Assembly (NCBI GenBank): GCA_044221555.1
Contig: JBGAOY010000043.1
Span: forward strand, 1 to 19,671
Source of the DNA: JAEUJM01 sp044221555
GTDB lineage: Bacteria > Actinomycetota > Acidimicrobiia > Acidimicrobiales > DATDAH01
Length of the DNA: 19,671 nt
Direction of reading: 5' to 3'
Under the pieces are notes generated by a model that saw only the letters and a program-made list of their open reading frames with translations, was not told the origin of the DNA and ran no database searches. Below are positions 13,600 to 19,671 of this stretch, in pieces. The translations under genes were made by a program, and so were the position numbers. Numbering within the stretch: position 1 is the stretch's first letter; each line of letters opens with the position of its first letter.

Positions 13600-14625
13600 T
13601 CAGAGGCGGGGGTGATGGCGGAAGTGCACCACGCCGCGCCAGTAGCTCGACAGGTAGGTCCAGGGGACGAGGGTCGCCACCGCCGCCAGCGGCACCAGGT
13701 CGCGCGCCCGCACCTCCTTCTTCCAGCCGAGCGCCGTGATGTTCGCCGCCCACCCGACGACCACCGTCAACAGGCCGACCCGGGCCAGCCAGCGACGGCG
13801 CCCCACGAGTGCGGCCGCCGTCACCACGGTGCCGCCGGCGAACAGCAGCGCCGCGTCATGGCGCGCCCGCCGCAGTGTGAGCGGTCCGACCTTGCGGGTC
13901 TCGTTCAGCTCGGCGAACGCGTCGGGGTGCTCGCGGCTCAAGAGCGGATCGAAGTAGTAGCGGCGGGCCAGCTTGACGGGGGTCCAGAACGAGGGCGGGA
14001 GCGGCGGGTGCACGACCAGCAGGTCCGGCTCGTAGGCGAACCGCCGGCCCTCGGCCTCGAGCCGGAAGGCCAGCTCGGCATCCTCGCGGAAGTGGACTCG
14101 ACGCACCGGGTCGTAGAACCGCTCGTCGAACCCGTGGGCGGCGCGGAGCACCTCGCTGCGGAAGATGAGGTTGGCGGCCACGCGCTGCTCGGGCGGCACC
14201 GCCTCGGTGGCGTGGGCGAACGGGGTCGCGGGCTCGTCACCGCCGACGGCCATCCGCCCCTCGATCACGTCGGGCGGGTCCGGCACCTCCACGATCGCGG
14301 TCAACCGCTCCAGCCAATCGGCGGCGGGCACCACGTCGGCGTCGAGGAAGGCCACCCAGGGGGTGTCGACCAGGGCGAAGCCGGTGTTGCGGGAGGCTCC
14401 AGGGCCACCGTTGCGCTCCCGCCGCACCACCTGCACCGTGAGATGGCGGTAGTCGCGATCGGCGAGGCGGCCGGCCAGCGGTACGTCGTTGGCGTCGTCC
14501 ACCACGACCACCGGGAGGGTGGTGCCCCGGGCCCCTGCCTGCGGCTCGAGCGCGTCGAGCAGCGGCACGACGATGTCGAGTGTGCCCCGAACGGGGATCA
14601 CGAGGGTCACGAGGGCCACGGACAC
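13600..14625 (-). CDS. Glycosyltransferase family 2 with C-terminal membrane segments
   Basis: This 341-residue protein has a GT-A domain at about 1-235 followed by hydrophobic segments. It begins VTLVIPVRG, shows VVVVDDAND, then RNGGPGASRNTGF and the metal-binding FLDADV (D95, D97). FREDAELAFRLEAEG provides the usual ED acceptor-site motif. Two or three hydrophobic stretches after about 255 likely anchor it to the inner membrane. It should add a sugar to the lipid-linked intermediate. GTG 14625 is the first in-frame start, with no good SD; GTG codons at 3 and 6 are alternatives. It is the first gene of the GT2-flippase-GT4 unit and faces away from the GT39 pair. The sugar is unknown. Confidence 0.86.
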   Translation of the reverse strand: MSVALVTLVIPVRGTLDIVVPLLDALEPQAGARGTTLPVVVVDDANDVPLAGRLADRDYRHLTVQVVRRERNGGPGASRNTGFALVDTPWVAFLDADVVPAADWLERLTAIVEVPDPPDVIEGRMAVGGDEPATPFAHATEAVPPEQRVAANLIFRSEVLRAAHGFDERFYDPVRRVHFREDAELAFRLEAEGRRFAYEPDLLVVHPPLPPSFWTPVKLARRYYFDPLLSREHPDAFAELNETRKVGPLTLRRARHDAALLFAGGTVVTAAALVGRRRWLARVGLLTVVVGWAANITALGWKKEVRARDLVPLAAVATLVPWTYLSSYWRGVVHFRHHPRL

Positions 14626-14723
14626 CTATCGGAACGGCGGGGGTCCCGTTGAGCCGACCACGCCCTCCCCTCGGGCGCGCCGACCCCTCAACGGGCCGGC
14701 CCGCGGGCCGATGGGCACGGGCC
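14626..14723. promoter_or_regulatory. Divergent control region
   Basis: This 98-bp region lies between the GT2 start (minus) and the GT39 start (plus). It holds a perfect 9-bp inverted repeat (14645-14653 and 14687-14695) with a 33-bp GC-rich interior, and no clear -10/-35 pair on either strand. A shared regulator for the two diverging operons is possible. Confidence 0.35.
14645..14695. repeat. Perfect 9-bp inverted repeat, candidate operator
   Basis: CCCGTTGAG at 14645-14653 is the exact reverse complement of CTCAACGGG at 14687-14695. The arm centres are 42 bp apart, which is four DNA helical turns, so two sites on the same face are conceivable. The arms are less GC-rich than their surroundings. 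Confidence 0.45.
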
Positions 14724-16289
14724 ATGGCTCGCTCACTCACCGACGCGCACACGGCCACGGTCGGCCCCGGGGGCGAAGCCGCCGTCCCCGCGCCCTCCGA
14801 ACCGCCCGCCGACGACGGCGGGTCGTGGCCGGTCTCGCCCGGTGCCATCGCCGTGGGCGCGACGCTGCTGGCCGCGGCGTTGACGATGTTCCACCTGGGC
14901 CACAAGAGCTTCTGGCTCGACGAGGGCTACAGCGTGGGGCACGCCCGGATGCCCTGGGACCAGTTCTGGACCGTGCTCACCCAGCGGGAGCCGAACGGCG
15001 CGCTGCACGCGCTGGTGCTGTACCCGTGGATCCGGGTGAGTGATTCGGAGTGGTGGCTGCGCCTGCCGAGCGCGATCAGCGCGACCGCGACGGTTCCCCT
15101 GGTGTTCCTCCTGCTGCGCCGCCTGTTCGACCAGCGGGTCGCGGCGCTGGGTGCGGTCCTGATGGCCCTCAACGCCTTCTCACTCCAGTTCGCCCAGGAG
15201 GTGCGGGCCTACGCGCTGGTGATGTGCCTGGCCACCGCCAGCACGTTGCTGTTCGTCGCCTTCGTCCAGGACCAGCGCCGGGGTCAGTGGTGGGGCTGGG
15301 TCGCGGTGTCGGCCGTGCTGCCGTTCGCCCACCTCTTCGGGTTCTTGATCCTCGGCGTCCAGGTGACCGGAGCGTTGCTCCGCCACGGGTCGCTGACCCG
15401 TCCGACCCGTCGTCTGGTGTCGGGTTTCGTGGTGATCGGCCTGCTCTCGAGCGTGGTCGCCTTCCTGGTGCTCACCGGCGACAAGGGTGGGCAGGCCGAC
15501 GGGATCCCGGGTGTGAGCGCGGTGCGGTTCGTCGGTGTCTACGCCCGCGTCATCGGCAACGGCGGCGTGGCCCTCCTGGCGGTGGTCGGCGCGCTGTGGC
15601 TGACGGCGGTCGTCCACTTCGTCCGGGGGCTGCTCCCGGTCCGACCGTTCCACCCCACCGAGCGCCAGTGGGGGTTCCTGTACCTCCTGGCCTGGCTGGT
15701 CCTCCCGACGATCGCCATCGCCCTCCTGTCACCGGTGCAGCCACTGTTCGGTGCTCGGTACTTCGTCATCCTGGTGCCGGCGGCCGTCGGGTTCACCGCC
15801 CTCGCGGTCGTCACCCTGCCGTCGGGGTGGACGCGGAGAGCGGCGGCGGCCCTCGTCCTCGTCCTCATGACGGTCGCCGCCGCCGCCTGGTACGTGCGGC
15901 CACCCGCCGACGACATCCGGGCGAGCGCACGGACGATCTCGGCGGCCGCCGAGCCGGGCGACGGCGTGGTGTTCCTGCCGTGGTTCGTCGAGCTCCCCTT
16001 CGACGCCTACGCAGCGCGCGACGCCCGCATCGAGGACGACGTCGAGCCGCTCTGGCCCGCTGCGACCTGGGGCGCGTTCGTACCGGACAACGCCGACCAC
16101 CCCGACGCCTCCACGATCACCGCGGCGATCCGCGGGCACGACCGCATCTGGATCGTGCTGCGCGACGATCGCGAGGCGGCCGACGATCGCGACCTGGCGA
16201 CGCTCCAGGCCGAGCTGGCCCGTGACCATCGCCAGGTCCGGCGCGTCGACCTCGACGGCGTCGACGTCCTGCTCTACGAGCGCGGTTGA
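14724..16289 (+). CDS. GT39-like integral membrane glycosyltransferase, first of a tandem pair
   Basis: This 521-residue multi-spanning protein is of the PMT/ArnT-like GT-C type. These enzymes move sugars from polyprenyl-phosphate donors on the outer side of the membrane. A hydrophilic N-terminus (about 1-38) precedes TM1. The first extracytoplasmic loop carries the family's acidic pair in FWLDEGYS (D66, E67). About nine to eleven further hydrophobic segments follow, then a soluble C-terminal part containing AEPGDGVVFLPWF. ATG 14724 is taken as the start; the upstream open frame is low-complexity and overlaps the divergent control region. No strong SD is seen. The next gene starts 3 bp after its stop and is a clear paralogue over the full length. 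Confidence 0.85.
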   Translation: MARSLTDAHTATVGPGGEAAVPAPSEPPADDGGSWPVSPGAIAVGATLLAAALTMFHLGHKSFWLDEGYSVGHARMPWDQFWTVLTQREPNGALHALVLYPWIRVSDSEWWLRLPSAISATATVPLVFLLLRRLFDQRVAALGAVLMALNAFSLQFAQEVRAYALVMCLATASTLLFVAFVQDQRRGQWWGWVAVSAVLPFAHLFGFLILGVQVTGALLRHGSLTRPTRRLVSGFVVIGLLSSVVAFLVLTGDKGGQADGIPGVSAVRFVGVYARVIGNGGVALLAVVGALWLTAVVHFVRGLLPVRPFHPTERQWGFLYLLAWLVLPTIAIALLSPVQPLFGARYFVILVPAAVGFTALAVVTLPSGWTRRAAAALVLVLMTVAAAAWYVRPPADDIRASARTISAAAEPGDGVVFLPWFVELPFDAYAARDARIEDDVEPLWPAATWGAFVPDNADHPDASTITAAIRGHDRIWIVLRDDREAADDRDLATLQAELARDHRQVRRVDLDGVDVLLYERG

Positions 16290-16292
16290 CCG

Positions 16293-17834
16293 ATGGCGCT
16301 GGTGAAGGACGTCGCCCGCGACGCCGAGACCCAGACCCCGCCGACCCCGGCGCCCATGCCACCGGCGTCGGGCCGGACCCGCCTGCTGGTCGCGCTCGCC
16401 GCCGCCACCGCGTTCGTGCTCGGGCTCTACGACCTGGGTCACGACAGCTTCTGGGTGGACGACAGCTTCACCCTGCTCCACGCCCGGCTCGACAACGCCA
16501 CGTTCTGGCACGTGATCGTGGACCACGAGATGAACGGCGCCGCCTATTGGATGCTGATGCACGGGTGGGTGCGGCTCGGGCAGAGCGAGACCTGGATGCG
16601 GCTGCCGTCCGTGCTGTTCATCACCGCGGCCGTGCCCGTCCTGTTCCTGCTCGGTCGGCGCCTGTTCGACGAGCGGGTGGCGGTGACCGCGGCGTTCCTC
16701 TTCGCGGTGAACGCCTACGTGGTCGAGTACTCCCACGAGGCCCGCACCTACGGGCTGACCCTGTTGCTGACCATCACCAGCGTGCACCTCCTCGTGCGCC
16801 TCGTCGACAGCCCGTCACGGGGTCGCTGGCTGGCGTGGGTGCTGGTGACCGCCCTGCTCGCGCACGCCCACTTCTTCGGGATCCTCGTCTTCGGCGCCGA
16901 GGCCGTGGCCGTCGTCGGTCGGAGGTCGCTGCCCACGCCACGACGCGCCCTGATCAAGGGCTTCGTGGCGATCGGCATCCTCCTGTCGCCGATCGTCTGG
17001 TTCCTCGCCACGGGCGGCGACCAGGGCCAGGTGGACGGGGCCCCCGAGCTCACCCCCGTGCGCTTCGTCGGGGTCTTCAGCCGCCTGGTCGGCAACGGCG
17101 GCCCCGTCCTCCTGGCGCTGGCCGGCATCGCCATCGGCGTCGGCCTCTGGCAGGGCGTCCGGTCGATCCTCGCCAGCCGGGATGTGCGCACCGAGGCGCA
17201 GTGGTCGTTCCTCCTGGCCGTCGTGTGGGTGGCGCTGCCCATCACCACGATCGCCCTGCTGTCGCTCGTCAAGCCGCTGTTCGGCGCGCGCTGGCTGCTG
17301 CTGGTGGCACCGGCGCTGATCCTGCTCATGAGCCACGGGGTGTGGCAGATCACCCGCGTGCGCTCGGCCCAGGGCCTCCTCGCCGCGATCGTCGCGGCCT
17401 CGTTGGTCTCGACCGCGTTCTTCTACCCGCGCGCGCCGCACGACGACTTCCGCTCGGTCGCCGGCCACGTGCTCGAGCACGCCGAGCCGGGCGACGGCAT
17501 CGTCTTCCTTCCCTGGTTCACCCGCGGAGGGTTCAGCGTCTACGCCGACCAGCACCCCGCGACCCGCGATCGCCTCGACCCCCTCGATCCCGACCCGGAG
17601 TGGGGCGACTGGTTGCTGATCGACCAACCGCCCACGGTCACCCCCGAGCGGGCCGACCGCCTCCTGGCCGGCCACGACCGTGTGTGGGTGGTCGAGCGGG
17701 CCGGCGTCGAGAGCGCCCCGCAGGCCGGTGACGCCAACGTGTTCCTCGATGCGCTCGACGCCAACGGCTACGAGCCCGTCGACGAGCAGCCCTACTCCGG
17801 CCTCACCGTGACCCTGTACGACAAGGGCCGGTAG
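16293..17834 (+). CDS. GT39-like integral membrane glycosyltransferase, second of a tandem pair
   Basis: This 513-residue protein is homologous from end to end to the gene just upstream: shared blocks include GH.SFW, RLPS, RLFD.RVA, VRFVGV..R..GNGG, PLFGAR and AEPGDG.VFLPWF. The acidic loop motif reads FWVDDSF (D56, D57), so the Glu of the first copy is Asp here. This may change catalysis or donor choice. The topology is otherwise the same, with a soluble C-terminal region of about 130 residues that is more diverged. ATG 16293 lies 3 bp after the upstream stop, so the pair forms one operon. It likely acts on the outer face on the same polymer or a linked glycan. Donor and acceptor are unknown. 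Confidence 0.85.
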   Translation: MALVKDVARDAETQTPPTPAPMPPASGRTRLLVALAAATAFVLGLYDLGHDSFWVDDSFTLLHARLDNATFWHVIVDHEMNGAAYWMLMHGWVRLGQSETWMRLPSVLFITAAVPVLFLLGRRLFDERVAVTAAFLFAVNAYVVEYSHEARTYGLTLLLTITSVHLLVRLVDSPSRGRWLAWVLVTALLAHAHFFGILVFGAEAVAVVGRRSLPTPRRALIKGFVAIGILLSPIVWFLATGGDQGQVDGAPELTPVRFVGVFSRLVGNGGPVLLALAGIAIGVGLWQGVRSILASRDVRTEAQWSFLLAVVWVALPITTIALLSLVKPLFGARWLLLVAPALILLMSHGVWQITRVRSAQGLLAAIVAASLVSTAFFYPRAPHDDFRSVAGHVLEHAEPGDGIVFLPWFTRGGFSVYADQHPATRDRLDPLDPDPEWGDWLLIDQPPTVTPERADRLLAGHDRVWVVERAGVESAPQAGDANVFLDALDANGYEPVDEQPYSGLTVTLYDKGR

Positions 17835-17840
17835 CTCGAA

Positions 17841-17861
17841 CGGGCGCGGTTCTGGCGCCCG
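17841..17861. terminator. Bidirectional hairpin terminator
   Basis: CGGGCGC (17841-17847) pairs perfectly with GCGCCCG (17855-17861) across the 7-nt loop GGTTCTG; two more pairs are possible beyond one mismatch. It lies 6 bp after the GT39 stop and 43 bp before the end of the convergent GT4 gene, the expected place for a two-way terminator. No T-tract follows, as is usual in high-GC actinobacteria. Confidence 0.55.
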
Positions 17862-17904
17862 ATCCACGGGCCATCACCACCAGCCCGACCCGCGCGACCC
17901 GGCG

Positions 17905-19059
17905 TCAGCGGCGGGCGGGCGCCAGCCTCTCGACCACGGACTCGACCGTCGGCGCGAACACCGTCCAGTCGTAGCGCTGCTCCACCAGGGCGCGCCCCGC
18001 CTTCGAAAGGCGGGTCGCCAGGGCGTCGTCGGTGAGCACCCGGACCGTCTGGGCGGCCAGGTCGGCCGGTGTGTCTCCGAGCAGCAGGTGCTCACCGTCC
18101 ACGGCGTCGATGCCCGCCGCGCCGAGCGGGGTGGACACCACCGGGGTGCCGGCGGCCATCGCTTCGAGGATCTTTAGGCGGGTGCCGCTGCCCGCCCGCA
18201 GCGGCACCACCATCGCCCGGGCCCGGTGCAGGTGGGGCACCACCTCGTCGACCTCGCCGAGCACCGCCACCTGCGGGCCGGCCAGCGCCTGCACCACCTC
18301 GGTGGGGTTGCGTCCCGCGAGGTCGACGATCGTGGACGGGACCCGCTCGTGGACCGCCGGCAGCACCTCGGTCACCAACTCGACCGCGGCGGCCTCGTTC
18401 GGCCGGTAGCCGAACTGGCCGAGGTACAGCAGCCGCGGCCCGGTGCCCGGCGGTGCATAGGGCACCGCCGTGGTGTCGACACCGTTGGGCACGACCTCGA
18501 CCCGTCGGCCGCCCCAGGACCGGAACACCGCGGCGTCCGCCTCGCTCGTGGCCACCACGGCGTCGACCTCCCGCACCGTCCGCCGCTCGACCGGGCCCAT
18601 CTTGGCCGCCTCCCAACGCCAGCGCAGCCGGTGGAGCCGGCGTTCGTCGGTGCGGGCCAGTGATCCCATGATGTCGGTCTCGACGTTGTGAGCGTCGAGC
18701 ACCACGGGCGCACCGGCCCGCTGCGCCGCCTCGAGGAAGAAGGGGGACGCGATCACCACGAGGTCCCACTGCTCGCCTGCCGCCAGATCGCCGAGTCCCC
18801 GGGAGTCGAGCAGCGCGGCCAGGTACGGGCGCCGCCACGATCGCACGAGGGCACGGCGTCGGGAGAAGTCGTGGGCCACGCCCACCAACGCGAACGGCTC
18901 GTCGGGGTCGGCCCGGGCATCGCCCAGCGCCGCGACCGTCACGTCACCGTCGGCGGCCAGCAGGCGGGCCAGGTGCAGCACCCGCAGCCGATAGCCGCCG
19001 TGCGGGGGCACGGGCGACTCGTACGACAGGACGAGGATGCGCGGCGCCACCGCGCTCAC
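17905..19059 (-). CDS. Glycosyltransferase family 4
   Basis: This 384-residue GT-B enzyme has an N-terminal domain opening RILVLSYESPVPPHGGYRLR, with a Gly-Gly loop, and VVLDAHNVE in the middle. The C-terminal donor domain shows LLYLGQFGYRPN and GSGTRLKILEAMAAGTPVV, with E299 the conserved Glu. The first Glu of the common E-x7-E is absent, as in the GSGTRLK subgroup of GT4. GTG 19059 overlaps the upstream GT2 stop as GTGA and sits at the start of homology; GTG 19050 is an alternative. It would add a sugar to the lipid-linked unit in the cytosol. It is coupled to a membrane GT2 gene and ends at a shared hairpin with the GT39 operon. Confidence 0.87.
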   Translation of the reverse strand: MSAVAPRILVLSYESPVPPHGGYRLRVLHLARLLAADGDVTVAALGDARADPDEPFALVGVAHDFSRRRALVRSWRRPYLAALLDSRGLGDLAAGEQWDLVVIASPFFLEAAQRAGAPVVLDAHNVETDIMGSLARTDERRLHRLRWRWEAAKMGPVERRTVREVDAVVATSEADAAVFRSWGGRRVEVVPNGVDTTAVPYAPPGTGPRLLYLGQFGYRPNEAAAVELVTEVLPAVHERVPSTIVDLAGRNPTEVVQALAGPQVAVLGEVDEVVPHLHRARAMVVPLRAGSGTRLKILEAMAAGTPVVSTPLGAAGIDAVDGEHLLLGDTPADLAAQTVRVLTDDALATRLSKAGRALVEQRYDWTVFAPTVESVVERLAPARR

Positions 19060-19671
19060 CAGCCTCGGACCCGCTGCTGCTCCTTGTAGGTGGCCGTGCT
19101 CACGTGGAACAGCTCCTCGAAGTAGCGCTTGCTCTGGGAGGACATGATCCCCAGGCTCAGCAACTGGACCGCGATCACGAGGGTGAAGCCGCTCACGAAG
19201 TAGGCGTGGGGGCGCACGTCGAAGGTGTTGGCGAAGGCGGCCGACATCCGGGGCTCGAAGGCCCCGGAGAGCTGCGAGTACTCGTCGAGGATGTTGTAGG
19301 CCAGCCAACCCAGGTTGTAGAGCGCGAAGGCCAGCACCAGCAGGCCCGGCACGATGAAGAAGGCCACGGGGCGGAACATGAACCCCGAGAAGGCGTAGGC
19401 CGACGTGCTGCGGCCGATCTGCATCTTCGACTCGCGGCCGGGGGCGGACTGCTGGGCCGACCAGTCGAGGTGCGCGGGCACCTCCACCACGCGGGCGTTC
19501 AGCAGCTGCGCCTTGTAGAGGATCTCGGTGTTGATGTCGGTGCCCATCGCCCGCAGGCTCAGGCTGGACAGGAAGGGACGGTCGTAGGCCCGCACCATGC
19601 CCGTGAGCGTCGACAGGTTGCCCCCCGACGCCGCCGACAGGAACCGGTTCGCCCCCCGGCTCCGCACCCGG
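19056..19671 (-). CDS. Membrane-anchored glycosyltransferase family 2, C-terminal part (5' end beyond right edge)
   Basis: The frame is open at the right edge, so only the last 205 or so residues are seen. SGGNLSTLTGMVRAYDR and the following MGTDINTEILYKAQLL stretch are typical of the C-terminal part of the GT-A domain in polyprenyl-phosphate-using GT2 proteins. Two hydrophobic segments follow (PVAFFIVPGLLVLAFALYNL and FTLVIAVQLLSLGI), then a short cytosolic tail ending QQRVRGW. This matches DPM1/GtrB-like enzymes with two C-terminal TMs, which make polyprenyl-phosphate sugars. If so, it could supply donors to the GT39/GT87 enzymes of this locus, which is inference. Its stop overlaps the GT4 start (GTGA). 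The N-terminal catalytic part is not visible. Confidence 0.8.
   Translation of the reverse strand, partial: RVRSRGANRFLSAASGGNLSTLTGMVRAYDRPFLSSLSLRAMGTDINTEILYKAQLLNARVVEVPAHLDWSAQQSAPGRESKMQIGRSTSAYAFSGFMFRPVAFFIVPGLLVLAFALYNLGWLAYNILDEYSQLSGAFEPRMSAAFANTFDVRPHAYFVSGFTLVIAVQLLSLGIMSSQSKRYFEELFHVSTATYKEQQRVRGW

Noticed and set aside
17835..17904. Small gene between the convergent GT39 and GT4 genes
   Set aside because: Only 70 bp, no start with a ribosome binding site; the stretch is explained by a hairpin terminator.

Overview
The window is very GC-rich chromosomal DNA with long high-GC reading frames, abundant 4-bp GTGA/ATGA gene overlaps and many GTG starts. Together with an IlvX-like protein of the type known from mycobacteria, this points to an actinobacterium. 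An Acidimicrobiia-like lineage is possible, but that is only an impression from composition and gene content. I see no rRNA, tRNA, CRISPR array, insertion sequence or phage gene.

Layout, left to right. The start of a minus-strand gene runs off the left edge (1-83). A divergent control region (84-304) follows, then a translationally coupled pair: a GlcD-type FAD 2-hydroxyacid oxidase (305-1702) and an IlvX-like thiamine-diphosphate enzyme (1699-3252). From 3317 to the right edge nearly everything is a surface-polysaccharide locus: the initiating sugar-phosphate transferase and a GT4 glycosyltransferase (minus, 3317-6007); a Wzz/BY-kinase chain-length regulator, a GT87-like transferase, two tiny overlapping ORFs and an O-antigen ligase/polymerase-like protein (plus, 6108-10645); a GT4 transferase, a Wzx-like flippase with an odd C-terminal extension, and a GT2 transferase (minus, 10624-14625); two tandem GT39-like integral membrane transferases (plus, 14724-17834); and a GT4 transferase plus the end of a membrane-anchored GT2 transferase (minus, 17905 to the edge).

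The genes fit a Wzx/Wzy-type pathway. The initiator loads a sugar phosphate onto undecaprenyl phosphate, cytosolic GT2/GT4 enzymes extend it, the flippase moves it outward, the ligase/polymerase-like protein and Wzz/BY-kinase handle polymerisation and length, and the GT87/GT39 enzymes may add sugars from polyprenyl-phosphate donors on the outer face. Nucleotide-sugar biosynthesis genes and a partner tyrosine phosphatase are not in the window. Orientation flips every two to four genes, giving three divergent control regions (84-304, 6008-6107, 14626-14723) and three convergent junctions (3253-3316, 10624-10645, 17835-17904).

The points most worth a second look are the chain of ATGA micro-ORFs before the ligase, the roughly 150-residue extension of the flippase with its 12-bp tandem repeat, the coupled oxidase/ThDP pair, the duplicated GT39 genes with a changed acidic motif, and inverted repeats in the divergent regions. 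No clearly new system is proven by the sequence alone.
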